NCBI GenBank assembly: GCA_003232715.1
Contig: QIJG01000206.1
Location: 1-12,877, forward strand
Source: Nitrospirota bacterium
Lineage (GTDB): Bacteria; Nitrospirota; Thermodesulfovibrionia; Thermodesulfovibrionales; JdFR-85
DNA: 12,877 bases
Reading direction: 5' to 3'
In this document: positions 1 through 6,732 of the stretch, piece by piece
Position numbering within the stretch: the first letter of the stretch is position 1
Layout: every line of letters starts with the position of its first letter
Made by a program: the position numbers and the translations under genes
The notes under the pieces: generated by a model
Told to the model about the DNA's origin: nothing
The model's input: the letters and a program-made list of their open reading frames with translations, nothing else
Databases searched by the model: none

Positions 1-929
1 TTGCGGAAGTGATAAGGAAACATAAAGACAGACTCGTTATTGCCCTTGGGTTTGAGGTTGAGGATGGAAAGGTTTTTGATGGTGATATTGGGGACATCCT
101 TTATGATCAGGCAATAACGAGGATTGAGAACCTGAAGTATCTCCGGTCTGCAGAGGCCTACAGGGTGCTCCTTCCGCCCGAACCTTTAGCCGGTTCTGCA
201 ACCTTCGGGCATGTCTATTCCATGCCTGACAGGGACGGAAAACTCAGGTGGGAAAACCTTTATATCAAATATGGCAGTGAGTATTTCCCTTCATTGGCAC
301 TCCAGACTGCCCGTATCGCTATGGGCATCGCCCGGGATAAGGTGAGTATAATAGGTGGTGCAGGGGTTGAACTGGGGGCACTCTTCATACCCACTGATGA
401 ATTCGGCCGGCTCCATATCAACTATATCGGAAGAGAGGGCACTATTATTCACAGATCAGCCGCAGATCTCCTTTCAGGGCAAATCCCCGCTATTTTTTTT
501 AAGGATAAAATTGTATTTATCGGTACCACTGCCATGGCAACATATGATCAGAAAAACACCCCTTTTTCTGCAAACATGTCAGGAGTTGAAAAGAATGCAA
601 CTGTTGTTGCCAACATTCTCAGTAGGAATTTTATAATAAAGACACCGGTTTATATTGATCTCCTTGTGGTTTTGCTGACTGGTCTTCTTGCCCTGTACAT
701 AGGTCAAAAAAAGAGGGCGTTATATCTGGTTGCCGGTTACGCGGCTCTAACCTCTATTGTTGTCATCTCAAATCAGGTTCTTTTTACCGGGTATGGTATC
801 AGGCTTAATCTGATATACCCCCTCCTTACCGTCATATCGGAAGGGACTTTTATAATAAGTTACGGGTATTTTGTTGAAGAGAAAAAGGCAAAGGATGTTT
901 TCGAGTTATGTGACGGAGAGGGTCGTTGA
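1..929 (+). CDS. CHASE2 sensor and membrane half of a class III adenylate cyclase (5' partial, frameshifted)
   Basis: This is the N-terminal part of a membrane-bound receptor cyclase, cut off by the left edge of the window and open upstream of base 1. The first about 210 visible residues match the second half of a CHASE2 extracellular sensory domain: a GxxDxDGxxR-like stretch (SMPDRDGKLRW), a YFPSLALQTAR segment and the late KDKIVFIGTTA strand. Three hydrophobic segments follow (about bases 645-700, 720-790 and 800-870), the usual CHASE2 anchor. In this frame the protein should then run into the cyclase linker, but the frame is lost near the five-A run at 882-886 and ends nine codons later in unrelated residues (stop 927-929). 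Removing one base there joins it smoothly to the catalytic half. The ligand sensed cannot be told from the sequence. The domain call is firm; whether the break is real is not. Confidence 0.85.
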   Translation, partial: AEVIRKHKDRLVIALGFEVEDGKVFDGDIGDILYDQAITRIENLKYLRSAEAYRVLLPPEPLAGSATFGHVYSMPDRDGKLRWENLYIKYGSEYFPSLALQTARIAMGIARDKVSIIGGAGVELGALFIPTDEFGRLHINYIGREGTIIHRSAADLLSGQIPAIFFKDKIVFIGTTAMATYDQKNTPFSANMSGVEKNATVVANILSRNFIIKTPVYIDLLVVLLTGLLALYIGQKKRALYLVAGYAALTSIVVISNQVLFTGYGIRLNLIYPLLTVISEGTFIISYGYFVEEKKAKDVFELCDGEGR

Positions 930-1617
930 TGAACTGATTAAAAACCCCGACATGGCAAGACTGGGTGGGGAAAGGAAAGAGATAACCGTTCTCTTTTCCG
1001 ATATAATGGGGTTTACGAGATTTTCAGAAGGACATGCACCTGAGGAAGTAGTTGCCATGCTTAATGAGTATCTGGGGGCAATGACGGAAGTCATCTTTAA
1101 ATGGGAGGGGACACTGGATAAATTCGTGGGAGATGAAATCATTGCCTTCTGGGGCGCGCCTATGGAGCAGAAAGACCACGCGGGGTTGGCAGTGAGGTGT
1201 GCGCTTGATATGGTAAAGAGACTTGAAGAGCTCCAACGGCAATGGAAGTCGGAAGGTAACCCGGTATTTGATGCAGGGATTGGGATAAATACCGGTGAAG
1301 TGGTAGTTGGAAACATCGGAGCGGAAGGAAAAAAAATGGATTACACGGTTATAGGAGACCATGTAAACGTTGGCGCAAGGATTGAAACCCTTACAAGGAA
1401 GTATAATACCCATATCCTGATAACTGAATTTACTTTGAACAGGATAGGGGACCTCTTAACAACGGATTCTCTCTACCGCACACATACATCCATAAAAGGG
1501 CTGGAGAGGGTGATAGTTCAGGGCAAGGAACGGCCTGTTGAGATATACGAGGTTAAGTCCCTGACATCCGGGACTGTATCGGGAATTGAGGGAAGAGAAG
1601 AACCTTTATCTTCATAG
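871..1617 (+). CDS. Class III adenylate cyclase catalytic half (frameshifted continuation of the CHASE2 protein)
   Basis: This is the cytoplasmic catalytic domain that makes cAMP from ATP. Numbering from the first codon at 871, the two metal-binding aspartates are D44 (in VLFSDIMGF) and D88 (in DKFVGDE). K84 and D157 are the residues usually reading adenine. N166 and R170 (in VNVGARIE) are the transition-state residues. All expected catalytic positions are present, so the domain looks functional and adenylyl-specific. The linker reading MFSSYVTERVVDELIKNP just before it is typical of CHASE2 cyclases and belongs in one protein with the upstream half. No independent promoter is visible. The most likely restart would be ATG 895, which has an AAGG six bases upstream, so a soluble, sensor-less cyclase is conceivable if the break is real. 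The stop (1615-1617) lies directly against the stop of the convergent HD-GYP gene. Confidence 0.88.
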   Translation: MLKRKRQRMFSSYVTERVVDELIKNPDMARLGGERKEITVLFSDIMGFTRFSEGHAPEEVVAMLNEYLGAMTEVIFKWEGTLDKFVGDEIIAFWGAPMEQKDHAGLAVRCALDMVKRLEELQRQWKSEGNPVFDAGIGINTGEVVVGNIGAEGKKMDYTVIGDHVNVGARIETLTRKYNTHILITEFTLNRIGDLLTTDSLYRTHTSIKGLERVIVQGKERPVEIYEVKSLTSGTVSGIEGREEPLSS

Positions 1618-1866
1618 AGATACCGCTCCATCAGCAAAGGCCTGCAGGAATGCCTCAACAATTTCCGGATCAAACTGTGTACCTGCACACTGTCTGAGTT
1701 GTAGCAGTGCCGACTCTGTAGAAACTGTCGCTTTATATGGTCTGTGAGTTGTCATCGCATCAAAGCTATCGGCTACCGACAGGATTCTCGCCATAAGAGA
1801 AATTTCACCACCTTTGAGCCCGTCAGGATAACCGGTTCCATCATATCGTTCATGATGATTCCTGAT
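1612..1866 (-). CDS. C-terminal part of the HD-GYP phosphodiesterase, in the shifted frame
   Basis: This is the remainder of the HD-GYP domain begun by the neighbouring frame. Reading from 1866 it gives 84 residues that start IRNHHERYDGTGYPDG, containing both the HHE metal/catalytic motif and the diagnostic GYP motif. The helix ARILSVADSFDAMTTHRPYK, typical of the family, follows. It has no start codon or ribosome site of its own at its beginning; an internal ATG at 1794 would lose the HHE and GYP motifs. It is best read as the end of one 362-residue protein in which a single base is missing near 1866-1868. The gene ends tail to tail with the cyclase, leaving no room for a terminator. Confidence 0.82.
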   Translation of the reverse strand: MRNHHERYDGTGYPDGLKGGEISLMARILSVADSFDAMTTHRPYKATVSTESALLQLRQCAGTQFDPEIVEAFLQAFADGAVSL

Positions 1867-2699
1867 GGCAGTATTTTCCTGAGCTGTTTGATGTTGTGTA
1901 GAAGCTCAGCCCCGTATATCGAATGCATCTTCATCTTCAGCATCTCTTCCTCACTGAGTTTCCCCTTTTTGAGAAGTATATCGTCCCTGATTCCAATTTT
2001 CCCTATATCGTGCAATATTGCGGCAAGTTCCAGGTTCTCCAGTTCACCCTTCTTTAACCCCAGGTACCTGCCGATAATCATGCTATAGTCCTTTACCCTT
2101 TTTGTATGTCCGCCTGTACATGGATCTCTCAGTTCAATTGTCTCTGTAAGGGTCTCGGCTGTAATGTAAAATGTCTCTTTCAGTTCTGAATAAAGGCGTG
2201 CGTTTTCAATTGCGACTGCAATATAATTTGAGAGGGTCTCCGTCAACTCGAGGTCGCTGTTATCGAACCGGCCATCCTTTTTATTTATTCCCTCAAGGAC
2301 ACCAATGATTTGTTCTTTGGTTTTCAGTGGAACACAGATGATATTTCTTGTCACAAAACCACTGAATTTATCTGCGGTTTTAAAGAATCTAGGGTCTGAC
2401 TGTGCATTGTGTATAATCAGGGGGTCTCCATGCTCAGCCACCCAGCCTGCAATGCCGACGCCTTTTTTCAGCCTGATCTGTTTGACCCTTCCTCCTTTTT
2501 CTCCGGTTGCCACGTCAAAATATAAGTCTCCGGAGGTCTCATCCAACAGCAACAGACTGGCTGCCTCTGCATTCAGAACCCTTGTTGTTGCCTCGATAGC
2601 CCTCTTTCTTATCTCATCCTGGTCAAAAGATGAATTAATCAGAGATGCCAGTTCTATAAGGGTTTTAAGTTGTATCACCTCTTTTTCCAATGCCTTCAT
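1773..2699 (-). CDS. GAF plus HD-GYP cyclic-di-GMP phosphodiesterase, N-terminal part (frameshifted)
   Basis: This is a cytoplasmic signalling enzyme expected to hydrolyse c-di-GMP. Residues about 10-170 form a GAF sensor domain (ITR-like start, AASLLLLDE, GVGIAGWVAE, CVPLKTKEQIIGVLEG). A short helix links it to an HD-GYP domain from about 175, with H198 (GGHTKRV), the H230-D231 pair in HDIGKIG, and H259. The true frame is left after P278; the last 30 residues to the stop at 1773 are out of frame. The missing HHE and GYP motifs occur intact in the next frame, so the full gene is 1612-2699. The ATG at 2697-2699 has AAAGG six bases upstream. It lacks a receiver domain, so input probably comes through GAF. 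The upstream gap from rpiB carries an 8-bp repeat array. Confidence 0.87.
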   Translation of the reverse strand: MKALEKEVIQLKTLIELASLINSSFDQDEIRKRAIEATTRVLNAEAASLLLLDETSGDLYFDVATGEKGGRVKQIRLKKGVGIAGWVAEHGDPLIIHNAQSDPRFFKTADKFSGFVTRNIICVPLKTKEQIIGVLEGINKKDGRFDNSDLELTETLSNYIAVAIENARLYSELKETFYITAETLTETIELRDPCTGGHTKRVKDYSMIIGRYLGLKKGELENLELAAILHDIGKIGIRDDILLKKGKLSEEEMLKMKMHSIYGAELLHNIKQLRKILPSGIIMNDMMEPVILTGSKVVKFLLWRESCR

Positions 2700-2719
2700 C
2701 TTTTACCTTTCACCATTTA

Positions 2720-2794
2720 CTCCACACTCCAATCCTCCAGTCCTCCACCACTCCAGTCCTCCAATCCTCCACCACTCCACCACTCCAATTCCTC
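2720..2794. repeat. 8-bp tandem repeat array (CTCCANNN), locus 1
   Basis: Nine copies of CTCCA start at 2720, 2727, 2735, 2743, 2751, 2759, 2767, 2775 and 2783. They are seven or eight bases apart, with variable bases in between (CAATC, CAGTC and CACCA types). On the minus strand, the transcribed strand here, it reads as repeated TGGAG. It fills most of the 123-base gap between the rpiB stop and the HD-GYP start. The unit is far too short for a CRISPR repeat. A second array of the same type lies at 8553-8625. Confidence 0.85.
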
Positions 2795-2822
2795 TTAAGG
2801 CATCTTGATTACAATATCATAA

Positions 2823-3269
2823 TCATAAGTCCCGTTCAAACTCCTTTATCCTGGATAGTCTGTTGCGGTATCTTTCAAGGTCCTTGAATTCCGCCTGAAG
2901 ATAGGCCCTTATGATCTCCTTTGCCAGTTCCTCTCCGATTACTTTTGCCCCAAGGCAGAGTATATTCATGGCATCATCTTCCACTCCCTGGCGGGCAGAG
3001 TAGGTATCATGACATACGGCAGCCCTTATATCCCTGAATTTGTTTGCAGCCACAGAGACTCCGACACCACTTCCACAGATTAATATGCCCCTCCATGCCT
3101 CTTTGGACTGAATCTTTTCAGCCACAAGATGGGCATAATCAGGATAGTCGGAGGGTTCATTACTGAAGGCCCCGATATCCAGGACCTCATATCCTGATTG
3201 CCTGATAAAGTCTGAAAGAGGTTTTTTCAGATTATACCCCCCATGGTCTGCACCTATAGCGATCTTCAC
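2823..3269 (-). CDS. rpiB: Ribose-5-phosphate isomerase B
   Basis: This cytoplasmic enzyme interconverts ribose-5-phosphate and ribulose-5-phosphate in the pentose phosphate pathway. The 148-residue product shows the RpiB signature from the first residues: KIAIGADHGG (D8, H9), DIGAFSNEPSDYPDYA, then GILICGSGVGVSVAANK with the catalytic cysteine C65, CHDTYSAR near 86-93, and the NILCLGAKVIG strand. I chose GTG 3269 as start because the family begins exactly there. The frame stays open to 3338, but the extra 23 residues are unlike RpiB and lie in the spacer. The ribosome site is modest (GGGGG and AGGA close to the GTG). It follows ilvD after 78 bases and is probably co-transcribed with it. Its product feeds PRPP synthesis by the prs gene in this window. 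Confidence 0.93.
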   Translation of the reverse strand: MKIAIGADHGGYNLKKPLSDFIRQSGYEVLDIGAFSNEPSDYPDYAHLVAEKIQSKEAWRGILICGSGVGVSVAANKFRDIRAAVCHDTYSARQGVEDDAMNILCLGAKVIGEELAKEIIRAYLQAEFKDLERYRNRLSRIKEFERDL

Positions 3270-3347
3270 TCCTGAGCCCCCATATTCCGTCTTTTTCTCT
3301 CTGCCCCCTGTGTGCTCTGTGACAAGTTGTGTTCTCAATGTTAACAG

Positions 3348-5000
3348 TTATTCCATTATTGCGCCGGAGGCAGCAGAACTCACCAGGCGTGCATATCTTG
3401 ACAGATACCCTTTTTTTATCTTCGGTTCAGGTTTCTTCCACCTGCTGAGTCTCTTCTCTATCTCCTCATCAGACAGGAGCACATCTATCGTCCTTTCAGG
3501 TATATCTATCCTTATTCTGTCTCCGGTGCGCAGTATTGCTATCGGTCCTCCCTCCATGGCCTCCGGTGAGATATGTCCGATACAGGGACCCCTGGTCCCT
3601 CCTGAGAACCTGCCGTCAGTAATAAGTGCGACAGATTCACTGAGACCCAGCCCTGCAATTGTAGCGGTTAGTGACAGCATCTCCCTCATGCCGGGTCCCC
3701 CTTTGGGTCCCTCGTATCTGATTACGACAATATTACCGGGAGCAATCTTTCCATTCAGGATTGCCTTCATCCCGGCCTCTTCAGAGTCGAATACTATGGC
3801 CGTGCCTTCAAAACGCATCATCTTTCTGCTTACAGCAGACTGTTTCACCACAGCCCCATCAGGTGCAAGGTTTCCTCTCAGTATTGCAATCCCGCCTTCC
3901 TTGTGATGGGCCTTCTTAACAGGCCTTATAACCTCGGGGTCGGATACCACGGCCATGTCAGCGATTTTTCCGGTCTTCAACCCACTCACTGTTGCCGTGT
4001 TATGCAAGAGGTCTTCCAGAGTCCGGAGTACAGCAGGTATGCCTCCGGCATAATGGAGGTCCTCAAGATAGTGCCTGCCACCGGGGAGCATGTCAGCTAT
4101 ATGAGGTGTGGTCTTGCTCAGTTCATCAAAGAGTTCGAGTGGAAGTTTTATACCTGCATCATGGGCAATGGCAGGAATATGTAGCACTGTATTGGTTGAA
4201 CCTCCAAGGGCCATATCCACTCTTATGGCATTTTCAAATGCCTTGCGAGTCATTATTTTCCGTGGAGTAATATTCTTCTTTATGAGTTCAACGATTCTCC
4301 GGCCGCTTTCAAAGGCTATCCTCTTCTTTTCAGCATCAGAGGCAAGGGCGGTTGCACAATAGGGGATGCTCATGCCAATGGCCTCTGTGACACAGGCCAT
4401 TGTGTTGGCAGTATACATTCCCTGGCAGGAGCCTGCCCCGGGACAGGCGCACATCTCAAGTGCCTGAAGTTCGTTGTCTTTAATGAGTCCCTTTTTGAAT
4501 TTCCCTATGGCCTCAAAGGTGTCGTTAACGAGGGATAGCCTTTCCCCCCTGAGATGGCCTGAATGCATCGGTCCTGCTGTTACGACAATGGCAGGGATAT
4601 TAATCCTGCCTGCAGCCATCAGCATTCCCGGGGTGATCTTGTCGCAATTTGTGAGTAGCACAAGACCGTCAAATTTATGTGCCTCTGTGACACTCTCCAC
4701 CATGTCGGCTATGAGTTCTCTTGAGGGCAGGGAGTAGTGCATACCGCTGTGGCCCATCGCAATACCGTCACATATTCCGGGTACGCCGAAAAAAAAGGGA
4801 TAACCCCCACCTGTGTGGATACCCTTTTCAATAAATCTCTCAAGGTCTTTCATCCCGATGTGCCCCGGGATAATATCAGTAAAGCTCGTGACCACGCCAA
4901 TGAAGGGTTTGTTTATTTCACTCCTGGGAATACCTGTTGCATAAAGAAGTGCCCTGTGAGGAACGCGCTCGATCCCCTCCTTGATAGTCTTGCTTCTCAC
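3348..5000 (-). CDS. ilvD: Dihydroxy-acid dehydratase
   Basis: This iron-sulfur enzyme dehydrates 2,3-dihydroxy acids to 2-keto acids in valine, leucine and isoleucine synthesis. The 550-residue protein is full length. Visible landmarks are FTDIIPGHIGMKDL (40-53), GICDGIAMGHSGMHYSLPSRELIAD, C119 and K121 in NCDKITPGM (cluster ligand and metal-binding lysine), C192 in CPGAGSC, and the C-terminal DGRFSGGTRG with the catalytic serine. The first cluster cysteine found in PCN-type enzymes is replaced by glycine (PGH), as in E. coli IlvD, which carries an oxygen-labile [4Fe-4S] cluster; this suggests the same type here. Start is GTG 5000 with GAGGAGG seven bases upstream. It lies 12 bases after the YdcH-like gene. 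With cimA it covers two steps of isoleucine synthesis. Confidence 0.97.
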   Translation of the reverse strand: MRSKTIKEGIERVPHRALLYATGIPRSEINKPFIGVVTSFTDIIPGHIGMKDLERFIEKGIHTGGGYPFFFGVPGICDGIAMGHSGMHYSLPSRELIADMVESVTEAHKFDGLVLLTNCDKITPGMLMAAGRINIPAIVVTAGPMHSGHLRGERLSLVNDTFEAIGKFKKGLIKDNELQALEMCACPGAGSCQGMYTANTMACVTEAIGMSIPYCATALASDAEKKRIAFESGRRIVELIKKNITPRKIMTRKAFENAIRVDMALGGSTNTVLHIPAIAHDAGIKLPLELFDELSKTTPHIADMLPGGRHYLEDLHYAGGIPAVLRTLEDLLHNTATVSGLKTGKIADMAVVSDPEVIRPVKKAHHKEGGIAILRGNLAPDGAVVKQSAVSRKMMRFEGTAIVFDSEEAGMKAILNGKIAPGNIVVIRYEGPKGGPGMREMLSLTATIAGLGLSESVALITDGRFSGGTRGPCIGHISPEAMEGGPIAILRTGDRIRIDIPERTIDVLLSDEEIEKRLSRWKKPEPKIKKGYLSRYARLVSSAASGAIME

Positions 5001-5012
5001 TCTCTAACCTCC

Positions 5013-5249
5013 TCAGTCTATTATTGCAGTTTTTTCGAACTCCCGTATCATTTCAGCCATCCTGTCCTTCCTGATAAGTTTCTGTTTCTTGACAGCCTTG
5101 ATCTCCAGCTCATCTTCAGGTGTCTGAAAATTTTTATTTTCCAGTGCTGAAAGCCTTACATCCAGTGTCCTGTGTTCTTCTTCGAGATGACGGAATTCAT
5201 TACTTTCCTTCCTCAGCATCTCAAGGACTTCCTGGTCGTTGTCGTTCAT
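5013..5249 (-). CDS. Small YdcH/DUF465-family coiled-coil protein
   Basis: This is a 78-residue, highly charged helical protein of the YdcH (DUF465) type. The family pattern is visible: EEEHRTLD, then an about 16-residue spacer, then DELEIKAVKKQKLIRKDRMAEMI, which predicts a helical hairpin or coiled coil. No enzymatic residues are present and the family's function is not well known. ATG 5249 is preferred because it follows GGAGGAGGAG by a few bases. An in-frame ATG at 5273 would add eight residues but has no ribosome site and sits in the loop of a possible hairpin. It lies between hemG (34-base gap) and ilvD (12-base gap) and is almost certainly in the same transcript. Confidence 0.8.
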   Translation of the reverse strand: MNDNDQEVLEMLRKESNEFRHLEEEHRTLDVRLSALENKNFQTPEDELEIKAVKKQKLIRKDRMAEMIREFEKTAIID

Positions 5250-5263
5250 AAGCTCCTCCTCCT

Positions 5264-5280
5264 CCATCCACATGGGATGG
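5264..5280 (-). promoter_or_regulatory. Short hairpin in front of the YdcH-like ribosome site
   Basis: CCATCC and GGATGG are perfect 6-bp complements around a five-base loop in the hemG to YdcH-like spacer, immediately upstream of GGAGGAGGAG. The loop contains the ATG at 5273, so that upstream start would be masked, which supports ATG 5249. There is no U-run, so it is not a terminator. A regulatory role is only possible. Confidence 0.35.
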
Positions 5281-5283
5281 ACG

Positions 5284-6642
5284 TTAAGTTTTTGAGTATA
5301 ATTTACCGGCCATGTTACAGGAATTCTCTATGCAGTCATTAACCCCAATGCCCCTGTATGCGTTACCGGTCAGGTAGAGTCCCCGGTATCCGGAAACGGC
5401 CTTGTCAATCTCCTGAAGACGTGCTGCGTGACCGACATTGTATTGGGGTATGGCCTTTTCATGCCTGTAGACCCTTACGAAATCCGGTGAGACATCAATG
5501 CCCATGATATCCTTTAATTCATCAAGCACAATACCCGTCTCTCGTTCTTCATCCTCCATGGCGAGTTCAGAGGCCCTTGCACCACCGATCATGCTTCTCA
5601 GGAGGACATAACCCTCAGGTGCCCTGTTGGGGAATATGCTTGAGTCCCAGAGAGTGCCGAGTATCTTCCTTTTTTCAGATGCAGGCACAAGAAAGCCGAA
5701 CCCGTTGACGTTATGACGTATGTCTTCCTGTCTGAACCCCAGACACGCGACAGAGACAGCGGGATAGGGGATTTCAGACAGGTGAGCTGCCAGGGCCGGG
5801 TCGAAGTCTCTTAATATCTCTGAAGCCGCATATGCAGGGCAGGCAAGGATGACTGTATCGGATTCCATCACACTGCCGTCCTCAAGATAAAGGGTGTAGC
5901 GCTCTTCACTTTTATCAATAGACTTTACCCTTTTTGATACAAGGAGTCTCTGCCCCAGAAATTCCCTTAGAGACCTGACAATGGTCTCCATTCCGTCATA
6001 AAAAGATGTAAGTGTTCCACCGGGTCCCGGTCCAACGCTTTTGCCACTCTTTTTCGCCTTCTTCTGCAGCTTAAGGAGTGCCTTTATAAGACTTCCATAT
6101 TCTTTTTCAAGTTCGTGTATTCTTGGAAAACAGCTCTTGAGACTCAGTTTTTCCGGGTCGCCTGCATATATGCCTGATGCCATTGGGTCGATCAGTTTTT
6201 CATAAGCCTCTCTCCCCAGCCGTCTTTTGGCAAAGGAGGCGAGGGTTTCATCTTCTTCCTTTCCTCCAGGGCTCAGTACCTCACAGAAAATCCTTCCCCT
6301 CCCGCATGGACTCAACAGGCCTGACAATAAAAATGCCTGAGGTGATTCCGGAAGCGGATAAAGCTTGCCCCTTGAATAAATAAACCTTTTTTTTGCAGCC
6401 TCATTACTCCTCAGGGGGTTGAGTGAGAGTCTTTCTGCAAGCTCAAGAGTAAGGGGTTTGTTATCAAGAAAGCCGTTTACGCCGCGTTCGCAGAGGAAAC
6501 CTTCAGTACTGTCGGAGCAGATCTTGCCACCTGGTCTGTTCTCAGCCTCAAGTACCCTGATTTCCAGGCCCGGGTCTTTTCCCAAGAGAAAATATGCTAA
6601 TGAGAGTCCCGAAATACCACCACCCACAATGGTAACACTCAT
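5284..6642 (-). CDS. hemG: Protoporphyrinogen oxidase, FAD-dependent (HemG/HemY type)
   Basis: This enzyme oxidises protoporphyrinogen IX to protoporphyrin IX, the penultimate step of protoporphyrin-dependent heme synthesis, usually as a membrane-associated FAD enzyme. The 452 residues begin with a Rossmann dinucleotide-binding motif (VTIVGGGISG, residues 3-12) followed by the E-x-x-x-R-x-GGK region (EAENRPGGKI). The C-terminal FAD contact GLYLTGNAYRGIGVNDCIENS is typical of the HemY/PPOX family. ATG 6642 is chosen because the Rossmann fold begins there and AGAGG lies seven bases upstream. The frame is open for another 53 codons to 6801, but that stretch is unlike the family and overlaps a structured element. 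A consensus extended -10 lies about 50 bases upstream. No other heme gene is in the window. Confidence 0.93.
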   Translation of the reverse strand: MSVTIVGGGISGLSLAYFLLGKDPGLEIRVLEAENRPGGKICSDSTEGFLCERGVNGFLDNKPLTLELAERLSLNPLRSNEAAKKRFIYSRGKLYPLPESPQAFLLSGLLSPCGRGRIFCEVLSPGGKEEDETLASFAKRRLGREAYEKLIDPMASGIYAGDPEKLSLKSCFPRIHELEKEYGSLIKALLKLQKKAKKSGKSVGPGPGGTLTSFYDGMETIVRSLREFLGQRLLVSKRVKSIDKSEERYTLYLEDGSVMESDTVILACPAYAASEILRDFDPALAAHLSEIPYPAVSVACLGFRQEDIRHNVNGFGFLVPASEKRKILGTLWDSSIFPNRAPEGYVLLRSMIGGARASELAMEDEERETGIVLDELKDIMGIDVSPDFVRVYRHEKAIPQYNVGHAARLQEIDKAVSGYRGLYLTGNAYRGIGVNDCIENSCNMAGKLYSKT

Positions 6643-6690
6643 ACCGGAACCTCTGTATCTGAAATGTTTTCTCTCTCCATCTATTAATAA

Positions 6691-6699
6691 ATTATACCA
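6691..6699 (-). promoter_or_regulatory. Candidate extended -10 promoter for hemG
   Basis: On the minus strand this reads TGGTATAAT, an exact extended -10 (TGN plus TATAAT). No good -35 is seen 16-18 bases upstream, as is tolerated with extended -10 sites. A start about seven bases downstream would give a leader of roughly 40 bases to hemG. If used, hemG and the genes after it can be expressed independently of aroD. Confidence 0.4.
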
Positions 6700-6732
6700 C
6701 CTTCCCGGAATAAATGCTATCTCTCCGGGTTC

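Noticed and set aside
881..888. Programmed -1 frameshift at the A-rich AAAAAG site of the cyclase gene
   Set aside because: The downstream frame needs a +1 (or -2) shift, not -1. The A run is only five long, and no stimulatory hairpin was evident.
2305..2808. Plus-strand open frame running into the CTCCA repeats
   Set aside because: It is antisense to the GAF domain, and its C-terminus is a low-complexity translation of the repeat (S, P, H, T rich).
3270..3338. 23-residue N-terminal extension of rpiB
   Set aside because: The family starts at KIAIGADHGG. The extension is charged, unlike any RpiB, and lies in the ilvD-rpiB spacer.
3310..3906. Long plus-strand open frames opposite ilvD and other minus-strand genes
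   Set aside because: They lie antisense to well-supported genes, lack ribosome sites and recognisable domains, and are expected shadows of coding sequence.
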